The notes under the pieces were generated by a model that was given only the letters and a program-made list of their open reading frames with translations, searched no databases and had not been told where the DNA came from. A DNA stretch of 57,958 nucleotides. Source: Pseudomonadota bacterium (lineage in GTDB: Bacteria; Pseudomonadota; Alphaproteobacteria; Rhizobiales; Rhizobiaceae). Positions 8,712-16,312 of this stretch are shown piece after piece. Each line of letters starts with the position of its first letter. Position 1 is the first letter of the stretch. The translations under genes were made by a program, and so were the position numbers. The DNA lies in the NCBI GenBank assembly GCA_023387775.1, contig JAEWHN010000384.1:1-57958 (forward strand). The letters are read 5' to 3'.

Positions 8712-8841
8712 TGGTGTTCTCCTGGTTGATCTGCCGGATGAAACCGGCCTGCTCGATCGAGCGGCCGACGCGATAGGCATGCCAGTGGGTGACGCCGAGC
8801 AGCGCGGCGGCCGCGCCGGCAGCGAGGAGATAACCCCGCAT
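8614..8841 (-). CDS. Inner-membrane spanin (Rz-like)
   Basis: 75 aa with one N-terminal membrane anchor (RGYLLAAGAAAALLGVTHWH) and a short periplasmic helix-rich tail carrying two cysteines near the C-terminus that could dimerise the protein. The start shares its A with the endolysin stop (TGATG), and the 3' part contains the outer-spanin start in another frame. It is shorter than lambda Rz but in the range of known small i-spanins. Identification rests on architecture and context rather than on residue-level similarity. Confidence 0.7.
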   Translation of the reverse strand: MRGYLLAAGAAAALLGVTHWHAYRVGRSIEQAGFIRQINQENTNAGNAAEKWRADLRRCNDAGGLFDFAAGACDR

Positions 8842-9602
8842 CACGACAGCCCCAGTGCCTTGCGCACCTGCGGCATGGCCGAGATGGCATAGACCGCAAA
8901 ACCGACGATGACGGCGACGAGGGCGAGTTGCACGCGCCAATCGAGCGCGCCGAACGCCGCCAGCGGCGTGCCGATCGCAGTCATGGACCAGGTCCAGAAC
9001 CGCTTCGACTTGCCCAGCGGCTCTTCCTTGGGGCGGGCCGGCGCCGGCGCGTCGCGCTCAGGCGCGGCCGCCCTCGCCTGCTTGACCTTGTCCAGCATCG
9101 CCTCGACACACTCCGGCGCCACCAGCACCTTGTTGAGGCCGTCGCCGCCATAGAAGGTCTGCCCGCGCTTCAGCTCGCGCTTCTGGCCCCTGGTTGCCGC
9201 GAGCACTGGCAGCGATGCCCACTCCTGCGCCAGCCGTTTCCCGAACTCCGTTCGATCGATCTTGCCGGCCATGAAGGCCTCGTAGCTACGGCGTTTGAGC
9301 AGGTGAAAGCCGAGCCGGTCCTGAAGATCCGCATCGAAGCGCTGGCTGTCGCGCAACCCGAGTTCCTTCGACAGGTCGATCAGCGTGGCCCGCAGGAACT
9401 GGTAACGGCCGGCCGCGCTCGAGCCGTGGCTTTTCGACCAGGCTTTCTGCGCATCGATCACCTCGCCCAGCGTCATGCTGGTGAGCGGCTTCGAAAGCTT
9501 GCCCTGCTTATTGGCATAAATCGTGCCGTAGCCCTGCGGCGCCTCGATATCGCCGATGAAGTCGAGCAGCATCGCCGCTCCGGCTGGAACGGTTTTATCC
9601 AT
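8841..9602 (-). CDS. Endolysin, lysozyme-type muramidase with C-terminal membrane segments
   Basis: 253 aa. Residues about 10-165 form a phage muramidase/transglycosylase-like domain: FIGDIEAPQGYGTIYANKQG with candidate catalytic Glu20, and the GSSAAGRYQFLRATL motif shared with lambda-endolysin-like enzymes. A Pro/Ala linker (about 180-200) leads to two hydrophobic segments (FWTWSMTAIGTPLAAFGAL and LALVAVIVGFAVYAISAM). The enzyme cleaves peptidoglycan at the end of the lytic cycle. The C-terminal membrane anchor is unusual for a soluble endolysin and suggests membrane tethering or holin-like activity. It heads the lysis cassette, which is the distal end of the leftward late operon. Confidence 0.88.
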   Translation of the reverse strand: MDKTVPAGAAMLLDFIGDIEAPQGYGTIYANKQGKLSKPLTSMTLGEVIDAQKAWSKSHGSSAAGRYQFLRATLIDLSKELGLRDSQRFDADLQDRLGFHLLKRRSYEAFMAGKIDRTEFGKRLAQEWASLPVLAATRGQKRELKRGQTFYGGDGLNKVLVAPECVEAMLDKVKQARAAAPERDAPAPARPKEEPLGKSKRFWTWSMTAIGTPLAAFGALDWRVQLALVAVIVGFAVYAISAMPQVRKALGLS

Positions 9603-10137
9603 GGCTGGTCCTTTCCCGCCCCAAGGCGTGGTTGAATTTTCAGGTGATTGCCCGTGAGATCGGCGCTACGACTGGCGCATGAACGCCCGCCGGATAGCGC
9701 TGCTCATATGCACGGCCTTGATGATGGTCTTGGCGATCTTCGGCATCCCGCCGGCGGTCATGCCGTCGCGGCGATGACCTGTCCCAGCCCCACGCGTGGT
9801 TGTTCAAAGATCGCAAAGACGACGTGAAGAACGCCAAAGCACCGGAAGTAAGCCTTGGCGGCTATACTTGCGCGGTCATAATCCAAAATGCGTATGCCGC
9901 CGGTGGTGAAACTTACGAAATAGTTAACTTGCTGAATTATGCCTATTTATCAAAGCACTAGAAGCTGCGCCAATGCACTCGATCAGCCGCCGCCAAGTAC
10001 ATCAGCCTTAACGAACCGTTAAATTGGCGTTGACTCGAATTCTCGCGCATCACAGGATCAAGTCAGGACGCAGGGGGACAATCCTTTTCCGAAGCAACGT
10101 CTTCGCCGTCCAGTGTGTGTAACTCTTGGGGTGTATT
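9603..10137. other. 535-bp gap with a possible decayed small gene
   Basis: No convincing gene. On the + strand a 32-codon frame (9679-9777) encodes a signal-peptide-like stretch, ALLICTALMMVLAIFGIPPA, then stops. A second frame remains open to TAG 9961 and ends ETYEIVNLLNYAYLSKH, without a good start of its own. Together they look like a small exported protein broken by a frameshift. From about 9890 to 10137 the DNA is noticeably more AT-rich than its surroundings and probably contains the promoter of the Flp-pilin gene. Confidence 0.4.
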
Positions 10138-10371
10138 ATGAAGAATTTTGCAAACATTGCTCGGCAGTTCCGCGACGAAGAGACCGGCGCAGCCATGGTT
10201 GAATACAGCATTCTGCTCGGGCTGATTGCCGCTGCCACCATCACTGCGGTCATTGCTATTGGCGGATGGGTTACCGGTCAGTTCGCCGGTCTCTGCGACA
10301 CGCTGGCCGCAAACACCAGCGTTGCATGCGATGCAACGGGCGGTGCCGGCGGCGGCGGTGCCGGCGGCTGA
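10138..10371 (+). CDS. Flp-type (Tad) type IVb pilin, prophage moron
   Basis: 77 aa. The short leader FRDEETG is followed by the prepilin-peptidase site G/AAMVEY with the conserved Glu+5 and Tyr+6, then a 25-residue hydrophobic helix (SILLGLIAAATITAVIAIGG) and a Gly-rich tail, which are the Flp/Fap pilin hallmarks. Processing and assembly would need a Tad secretion system and TadV peptidase encoded elsewhere in the host; none is in the window. The start at ATG 10138 gives the family-typical leader. The gene stands alone, rightward, in AT-richer DNA between the lysis and tail-fibre genes, and is best read as lysogen-expressed cargo. Confidence 0.92.
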   Translation: MKNFANIARQFRDEETGAAMVEYSILLGLIAAATITAVIAIGGWVTGQFAGLCDTLAANTSVACDATGGAGGGGAGG

Positions 10372-10464
10372 GACGGACACTCAGCCAACGGTCATCGCAA
10401 CTTTATTGACCGGTTAGGAAGCTCGTTTTCACCCCCGTGTTTCCGATCCTTCCTGCCGGTCATG

Positions 10465-10541
10465 TCTCCTGCCAAAACACCAGGAGACTGTCGGCGCGCT
10501 CGGATTGGTTCCCCCAGGTTCCAGTCCGTAGCGCGCCGACG
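10465..10541. repeat. Two tandem inverted repeats between convergent genes
   Basis: First hairpin: GTCTCCTG (10465-10472) with CAGGAGAC (10482-10489). Second: an 11-bp perfect pair, GTCGGCGCGCT (10491-10501) with AGCGCGCCGAC (10531-10541), around a 29-nt loop. They lie between the Flp pilin gene (rightward) and the end of the tail-fibre gene (leftward). There is no T-run on either strand, so they are not simple intrinsic terminators; they may block read-through or protect mRNA 3' ends. Confidence 0.5.
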
Positions 10542-10551
10542 CCTTTCAAAG

Positions 10552-10878
10552 CTACGGCGTCACGGTGATCGGGATCACCTTTACGAAGCTCTTGCCGCTG
10601 GCATCCGTCGCTTTCGCGGTCACATTATGCGTACCCACCGTCAGCCCTCCGGACACGCGCAGTTCATCGCCGACTATTGCGAAAGACGCCGCCTGGTAGC
10701 GATAGACTGCGGTAACGTGAATCTTGTCGAACAGGAGCTGGTCGACATAGCCGGCCTTGGTGTCGCGGTAGATCGCCGTGACATGCAGCTTTTCTAACCA
10801 TTGCTTGTCGAGGAAATCGCCCGCGTTCTGATCGCGATAGGCCGCTGAACTAAGGAGCTTGTCGAGACTGACGCCCAT
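10552..10878 (-). CDS. Phage virion-associated protein with Ig/cadherin-like C-terminus
   Basis: 108 aa. The N-terminal half has an internal repeat (LHVTAIYRDTKAGYVDQLLF and IHVTAVYRYQAASFAI, each following an LDK/FDK-type helix). The C-terminal half (VSGGLTVGTHNVTAKATDAS to the end) reads like one strand-rich Ig/cadherin-type module. Located three bases after the tail-fibre-like gene in the same operon, it is probably a small distal tail or decoration protein, possibly contacting host polysaccharide. No enzyme motif is visible. Confidence 0.65.
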   Translation of the reverse strand: MGVSLDKLLSSAAYRDQNAGDFLDKQWLEKLHVTAIYRDTKAGYVDQLLFDKIHVTAVYRYQAASFAIVGDELRVSGGLTVGTHNVTAKATDASGKSFVKVIPITVTP

Positions 10879-10881
10879 GGC

Positions 10882-11886
10882 TCACGCCCTCGACCGAACG
10901 CCGGGCTCTGACGCGTTCAGTTCAGTCGGCGTCCAGTAGGTTCCTGTCGCAGGGGACGCGTCCCACGCCTCGGTGTAGTCCGCTGCGGAAACAGTCAGCG
11001 CGCGGTCGGCCCTGTCGTCATCTGTGCCGGCCACCCTGTAGAAAATATTCGACTTCTGCGGGCCGGACGCGTCTCGGAGCTTGTTGGCGGCCACCTTAAC
11101 TCGCTCGATCCGTTCACCGGCTGCGAGTGCCGGGAAGGCGGCCATCGCGACGGAAATCCGCTGATTCGCCGCGCCGCTCGTCATGTAGGTCGCGGCCGGA
11201 GTGATCTCGCTAAGTGCCGTGTGCCCCAACCCCGCCCATTCCGAATAATACCCGTTCGCGGCCGGAGCGCGCGACACCAGTTTGGACCCTAGCGTGTTCC
11301 AGTTTGCGACAATCACTTCTGAGTAGCGGGCAGACGCGGCTGCTTGGACAGTGCTCGTGCTGAGTCTGAACTTGTCCAGCGCTATAACACTCGGAAATGT
11401 CAAATTTGCATCGTCCACGGCGATGATGGGGACTCTATCCATATACACGCGGATGGAACCGGGGTTGCCGAGCTTGATATACACGTCGAAAGTGTAGGTC
11501 GTGGACAAGAGCAACCCGAGAGGGCCAGAAATACCGATCGACTCCCATGCGGCGCCGTTCCATTTTCGCGCCTCAAGCCGATCGGAGTTCGCCGCAGACT
11601 GCCACAGGGCAATTCTGTTCACGCCTCCCGCATACCACTTCGCAAAGTTTCGTTGCATGTTCTGAAAGGCGTTCGAAGCCCAGCTAGCAACGAAATGGGA
11701 CCAGAAATCATCCGCGGAGAATGACGTAGTGTCTATGAAGTTCGCGTCCTCCGCTCCGCTAGCGCACTGGATGGCGCACCGCGCATTGGCCGCCTTGTAG
11801 AAGCCAGCCGTAGAATTGTGTACGGCACCCGAGTACGCCGCGAAATCCTGAAGTTCCGCACCCTGAAAATAGGTAATGTCCGCCAT
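10882..11886 (-). CDS. Tail fibre / receptor-binding-like structural protein
   Basis: 334 aa, beta-rich. The central part (about residues 60-200) looks like a concanavalin/laminin-G-like jelly-roll: RNFAKWYAGGVNRIALWQS, then STTYTFDVYIKLGNPGSIRV. Such folds are common in receptor-binding proteins. The ATG at 11886 was preferred to the GTG at 11889 because an AAGGA site is well placed. It directly follows the tail-hub protein and precedes a small Ig-like protein, which is the usual place for adhesin genes. Function is inferred from context and fold impression, and the ligand is unknown. Confidence 0.7.
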   Translation of the reverse strand: MADITYFQGAELQDFAAYSGAVHNSTAGFYKAANARCAIQCASGAEDANFIDTTSFSADDFWSHFVASWASNAFQNMQRNFAKWYAGGVNRIALWQSAANSDRLEARKWNGAAWESIGISGPLGLLLSTTYTFDVYIKLGNPGSIRVYMDRVPIIAVDDANLTFPSVIALDKFRLSTSTVQAAASARYSEVIVANWNTLGSKLVSRAPAANGYYSEWAGLGHTALSEITPAATYMTSGAANQRISVAMAAFPALAAGERIERVKVAANKLRDASGPQKSNIFYRVAGTDDDRADRALTVSAADYTEAWDASPATGTYWTPTELNASEPGVRSRA

Positions 11887-11899
11887 CACGCGATGTCCT

Positions 11900-14800
11900 T
11901 CAATCTATGATCTCGAATGTGATCGGGGCCATGCCGCCGACCGTGGAAAGCTTGCCGACGACTGTTCCCGTCGTGGCGCTGACCGAAACCGTGTCGTTGT
12001 CGATCAGGATGTCCGAAGGGCCGGGCGTCGCGAGGATGACCGGGATGGAATAGGACCGCCATGCAACACGCCCATCGCGCTCGGAAGAGACGACGATGTA
12101 GCCCTGTCCCAACTCGCCGAAATCGGCCTTGGACACCGCATGCGACGTCCCTGCAATCCCGGTGTAAGCATGGACGACCACGCCGGCCGGATCGGTCAGG
12201 GTGAGCGTAGTCGTCTGGCCTGCCTCTGGCGTCTGATCGGGGTCAGTCCATGCGAGTGGCGCGGCCTCTGTGAGCCGGTTGCGGCGCGCCCATGTGACCG
12301 GAATGATGCTGAGCCCGGTTGCATCGACGGGACCAGCCGGTTCAATCTTGGCGTTTCGATATGGCCTGATCGCCCGGCTGGCGAACATCACCGTATCGGT
12401 CGGCGCTTCTGCTTCATCCAGTTCGCCCCGCCCGGTCTCCGTCTTCAGCTTGACGCTGATCAGATCCCCGGCGCTGCGCTCGACCACATCGCTGTCGGAG
12501 AAGTCGTCGAAGAAGACCACGGGCGCCCCATCGGCATGCGCCTGCGGCACGGTATCAAGGCAGCCGCGGCCGATGGTCAGCGTGTTGCCGGCAATGGCAT
12601 CAACGCGCACGATCTCGTCACCAATCGAGGCGAGCGAGCCCACAGCCACCAGATCAAGGTCGGTCGCGCCGCGCACCGTCAGCGACGTTTCCAGCGCCTC
12701 GAGCGCGCCATTGACCAGAGCGGACGGTGCGAACCGCAGCCGCTCGCCCAGGTCTTCGTAGCCGGTGCCGTCATCGATCGCGACCACGGCCTGGATGGAA
12801 TCGTCGGTCGGCCTGCCGCCCGCAAACTGGACCAGCCCCGCATCCGGGTTTGCGGCCAGCTGCGTGCCGGCACTGGCCTCACCCACGGCCTGCACCATCT
12901 CGCGATAGGGCATTTCATGCACAAGGCGGCGCTCGACAGGGGCCGGTTCGCTCGACGGGTTCTCCCACTCCGAGCCTTCGTCGATGATCAGCGGATCGGC
13001 ATCGATGCCGAACACGTCCTGCACGAACTTCAGGCGAACGGCGTTGCTGCGGCCGTCGCCAAGCTTGATCTCGGTAACGCGCATGACTTCGCCAGAGAAG
13101 CCGAGGCGCTCGGAAAACAGCCTGAACGGATCGCCGGGGTTGAGGCCCGACAGCGTGCGCTTGACCGTGATGTTGCCATCGGCAAAGCCGGAGCCAAGGG
13201 CATGCAAATCGCGCTCGGCCAAACGGCTGGCAAGTTCCATCGTCTGCACGCCGGGATAGTGCCGCGTGATCGGAACGGTGCCTTCGCTCAACTGGACCTG
13301 CGCCGGGTTGTGGGCGACGTAGATGCCGTCCTTGCCCTGCTTGCGGTCGAAATACTTCACCGCAACGGAGGTGACCGCCTCGGCCGGCTGGCGGCGCCGG
13401 ACTTCCTCAACCGAGATGATGTCTTCGTCGGTGACCACCGGAATGGCATCGAGATCGTAGTCGTTCCGGATCAGCTTGATTTCGAACTTGCCGGTCCGGC
13501 GATCGACGTAGACATAGGCGTCGATGTGCGACTGGACCATTTGAGCGAATTCGGAGATCTCCTCTTCGCGTTGCCACAGCAGCGTCAGGCCGAAGCCTTC
13601 GTTGTAGAGCGTGTCGGCCGCAGCCACCCAGGAGGGGCCCATATCGCTCTCCTTGTAGCCCATGCCCTTCACCGGATCGGTCACGCATTCCCGGATGATG
13701 TGGGCCGGGTTCATGTCGACATTGGCCGAGAAGGCGAAGGACAGTGCGTCCCGAAGCGGCTTAGGATCGCCACCAGAGACAACCGGCACGCCATCATCCG
13801 GCGTGTTGTCGAGTTTCCTGGTCTCGCTGATGTCAGGGAGATCGATGTTGAAGGCGTAGGCCTCAACATTCGAAATCGCCATCAACGTCGCGGCTGCGGT
13901 GTCCGCGCTGCCGACAGTCGGGAGTCCGTCCGTGACGAAGATGAAGATGCGGCGCTTTGTGCCGGAACCTGCAAAGAACGATGAGGCTTGGCTTACTGCA
14001 GCCTCGAAGCTGGTGTCGCCAGCGGCGCTCAGACCGTTCACCCATGCGATCAGGTCGTTGTAGCCGGTATTCGTGACGTTGCGGCGCTCAATGCTAGTGG
14101 CGACCGTCGTCGACCAGGCCACCATCCGGACATCGAGCTTCACCGCGCCGCTGTCGCGCAGCATCTGCAGTGTGCCAATGACGGCTGCCTTCATGTTGGC
14201 CAGGCGCGCACCAGCCATCGAGCCGGACACGTCGAGCGCGATGTAGACCGCCGCGTTCTCGACCTTGACCTCACCGATGCCTGCCTTGGCCGAATACCAT
14301 ACCGGCGAGCCGTCCCACTTCTTGAAAACGCGCTGCGTGGTGAAGGACCATGGCGCCAGATAGGGCGTCTCGCCCATGTTCGGGCGGCGCAGAACCGCAC
14401 CGACCACGCCACGGAAAGCGGGAACGTCCGCTCCAAGCCTATCCTTCAGGTAACTGTTCTGGCCCTGGTTCGGCGCCCCCATCTCGATATCGACGTCGCC
14501 ATAGATGGTTCCAGCATTGCCGCCCGCCTTGCCTTTGACCGCAATGCGACCGCCCTTGCAGATGCCCTTCCACAGGTCATTGTCACCCGCCTTGATGCGG
14601 TAGACGGCATCGGCAACGCCATGACACAGGATCATGTGCATGCCGAGGAAGTAGTTGTGGCCGATGGTCTGGCGCGGGCCGAACAGGCCGTAGCGCCGCC
14701 CGCCATAGATATCGTCGGCCTTGAGATGCCCCCACCAGTGGACGTTCGGGCCAGTCAGTTCCTTGGTGCCGAACAGCCACGGGAGTTCCCGGCTCTCATC

Positions 14801-14926
14801 GGCGGTCGGAACGGTGAAGTCATCGACGGAGGCCGGCTTGGCGTTTTGCGGCTTGGGCCCCAAAATTAGGTTGATGGCAAAGCTACCAACCGCGCTAACC
14901 AGCCCGATGACAAGGTTCCAGAACAT
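11900..14926 (-). CDS. Tail hub/tip protein (phage J/GTA-type) with inserted von Willebrand A domain
   Basis: 1008 aa. The N-terminus has a hydrophobic segment and the tip-protein start GPNVHWWGHLKADDIYGGRR. Residues about 221-402 are a von Willebrand factor A domain: LDVSGSM (MIDAS D232, S234, S236), GDTSF (T305) and FVTDGLP (D333). Directly after it the tail-protein sequence resumes with NPAHIIRECVTDPVKGMGY and runs through tail-hub regions to the C-terminus, where fibronectin/Ig-like segments occur. Relatives without the insertion go straight from the hub region into the NPAHI segment. MIDAS vWA domains bind a divalent metal and usually mediate protein-protein or protein-ligand adhesion, so this may be a host-binding module. 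The neighbouring tail protein carries a related insertion. Confidence 0.88.
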   Translation of the reverse strand: MFWNLVIGLVSAVGSFAINLILGPKPQNAKPASVDDFTVPTADESRELPWLFGTKELTGPNVHWWGHLKADDIYGGRRYGLFGPRQTIGHNYFLGMHMILCHGVADAVYRIKAGDNDLWKGICKGGRIAVKGKAGGNAGTIYGDVDIEMGAPNQGQNSYLKDRLGADVPAFRGVVGAVLRRPNMGETPYLAPWSFTTQRVFKKWDGSPVWYSAKAGIGEVKVENAAVYIALDVSGSMAGARLANMKAAVIGTLQMLRDSGAVKLDVRMVAWSTTVATSIERRNVTNTGYNDLIAWVNGLSAAGDTSFEAAVSQASSFFAGSGTKRRIFIFVTDGLPTVGSADTAAATLMAISNVEAYAFNIDLPDISETRKLDNTPDDGVPVVSGGDPKPLRDALSFAFSANVDMNPAHIIRECVTDPVKGMGYKESDMGPSWVAAADTLYNEGFGLTLLWQREEEISEFAQMVQSHIDAYVYVDRRTGKFEIKLIRNDYDLDAIPVVTDEDIISVEEVRRRQPAEAVTSVAVKYFDRKQGKDGIYVAHNPAQVQLSEGTVPITRHYPGVQTMELASRLAERDLHALGSGFADGNITVKRTLSGLNPGDPFRLFSERLGFSGEVMRVTEIKLGDGRSNAVRLKFVQDVFGIDADPLIIDEGSEWENPSSEPAPVERRLVHEMPYREMVQAVGEASAGTQLAANPDAGLVQFAGGRPTDDSIQAVVAIDDGTGYEDLGERLRFAPSALVNGALEALETSLTVRGATDLDLVAVGSLASIGDEIVRVDAIAGNTLTIGRGCLDTVPQAHADGAPVVFFDDFSDSDVVERSAGDLISVKLKTETGRGELDEAEAPTDTVMFASRAIRPYRNAKIEPAGPVDATGLSIIPVTWARRNRLTEAAPLAWTDPDQTPEAGQTTTLTLTDPAGVVVHAYTGIAGTSHAVSKADFGELGQGYIVVSSERDGRVAWRSYSIPVILATPGPSDILIDNDTVSVSATTGTVVGKLSTVGGMAPITFEIID

Positions 14927-14938
14927 TCGGCTGTGCCC

Positions 14939-16312
14939 CTAAATGATCGAAGAGCCGAACGGGTTCTTGGAGCTCATCCAGGAAAACCCACCGTGGTTTA
15001 GGCCGTTGTTGAAGCGCTTGTTGCAGCGCTTGCGGGTCTGGTCGCAGCCGGGGAACAGAAGCACGTTCACCGAGCCCTTCAGGGCCAGTTCCTGCGCCAT
15101 GCCGGGGATCTGGGCGCTGATCGTGATCTCGTTGCCCTTGTGCCGGCGGATGTGGGCCAGCAGCCCGTTCCACTCGATGATGCCGGCTTTGAAGTCGTTG
15201 GCCGGTGCCGTGGCCGCCTCTGGTGCCGTGAGCTTCAGCCCGTTGATCGCAGTGACGGTTGTCGGCACCTTGAAGTCATTGCGGTTGAGGTTGCAGCCGA
15301 GATGATAGAGCGCATGCCGGCATGGCCTTTGCTGACGCTGGGAGCAGCCCGCGCGGCGAAGGGACGTGAACACACTCTCGGCCGTCACCTCGATCTGTTC
15401 CTTCTTGATCGAGGCGCCGACGACGCGGCCCTTCCACGTCACCTCGAACTGGCCCGACAGGTCGGTTCTGTGACCGCGCCAGATCGTAATCGTGGTCACC
15501 ACCGAGGCGGGTTGCAGGAAGGTGCGGGCGAAGGGGTTGGACAGGCCGAAAATGAACCGCAGGTCGTTGCGCTCAACGCTGCCGGTCACCTCGATGTTGC
15601 CGTGGCTGATTTCGGACGGTTCCCATGTCTCACCCATGGCGGTGACGGGCTTGGCCTCCGAGGTCAGCCGGACCTGGCCGTCACTGATGCCGAAAGCTAC
15701 TGCCAGCGCAGCTGTGAGAGGCCCGGCGTAACCGCTGGTGATGACCGGCACGCCATCGCCATGCGTGTTGTCGAGCATCTTCGTGTATGTCGTGTCCCCC
15801 TCATCGATGTTGAAGCAATAGACTTCAACGTCCGGGATGCCGGCGAGCGTTGCCGCAGCAGTCGAGGCGGTCGATGCAGGTTCCGGAAGTCCGTCCGTGA
15901 TGAAGATCAGAACCCGCCGCTTCGTCCCAGAACCGGCGAAGAACGCTCCCGCCTGGCTGACGGCGGCGCTGAAGTTAGTTCCGCCCGACGCGGTCAACGT
16001 CGCCAGCCAACCGGCGACGTCGGCGAAGCCCTGCGCATCAATAGCCCTGCGCTCGATCGAGCCCGCCACCGATGCTGACCAGGCCACCATCCGAACATCG
16101 ATCGGCCCGGTGCTATTCGCCTGAATATTCGCGAGCGTCGATTGGACTGCCGCGGCCATGTTTTCAAGGCGCTGGCCGTCCATCGAACCGGAAACGTCCA
16201 GCGCGAAATAGATGGCCGCATTGCCAATCTCCACCCTACCGCCGCTATCGAACAGGTAGAGGAAATATGGAGACCCGGCCGCTACCGAGGCTTCCTGTGC
16301 GTCATAGCTCAT
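14939..16312 (-). CDS. DUF2163-type tail protein with inserted von Willebrand A domain
   Basis: 457 aa. Residues 1-25 are the DUF2163 start (SYDAQEASVAAGSPYFLYLF). Residues about 26-208 are a vWA domain with intact MIDAS: FALDVSGSMDG (D39, S41, S43), GGTNF (T112) and FITDGLPEP (D140). The DUF2163 family then resumes with VRLTSEAKPVTAMGETWEPS. Near the C-terminus are the Cys-containing segments (RRAGCSQRQQRPCRH and LLFPGCDQTRKRCNKRF) of the phage BR0599-like C-terminal domain. It presumably sits at the tail tip next to the hub protein. The vWA insert aligns with the one in the downstream hub protein at roughly half of the positions by eye. The start forms an ATGA overlap with the preceding gene. 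Confidence 0.88.
   Translation of the reverse strand: MSYDAQEASVAAGSPYFLYLFDSGGRVEIGNAAIYFALDVSGSMDGQRLENMAAAVQSTLANIQANSTGPIDVRMVAWSASVAGSIERRAIDAQGFADVAGWLATLTASGGTNFSAAVSQAGAFFAGSGTKRRVLIFITDGLPEPASTASTAAATLAGIPDVEVYCFNIDEGDTTYTKMLDNTHGDGVPVITSGYAGPLTAALAVAFGISDGQVRLTSEAKPVTAMGETWEPSEISHGNIEVTGSVERNDLRFIFGLSNPFARTFLQPASVVTTITIWRGHRTDLSGQFEVTWKGRVVGASIKKEQIEVTAESVFTSLRRAGCSQRQQRPCRHALYHLGCNLNRNDFKVPTTVTAINGLKLTAPEAATAPANDFKAGIIEWNGLLAHIRRHKGNEITISAQIPGMAQELALKGSVNVLLFPGCDQTRKRCNKRFNNGLNHGGFSWMSSKNPFGSSII

Noticed and set aside
11876..13984. 702-codon open frame on the + strand
   Set aside because: Antisense to the tail hub gene; the minus-strand protein contains recognisable vWA and tail domains, whereas this product is low-complexity and unrecognisable.
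10372..16312. Diversity-generating retroelement near the tail fibre genes
   Set aside because: No reverse transcriptase and no template/variable repeat pair is visible.
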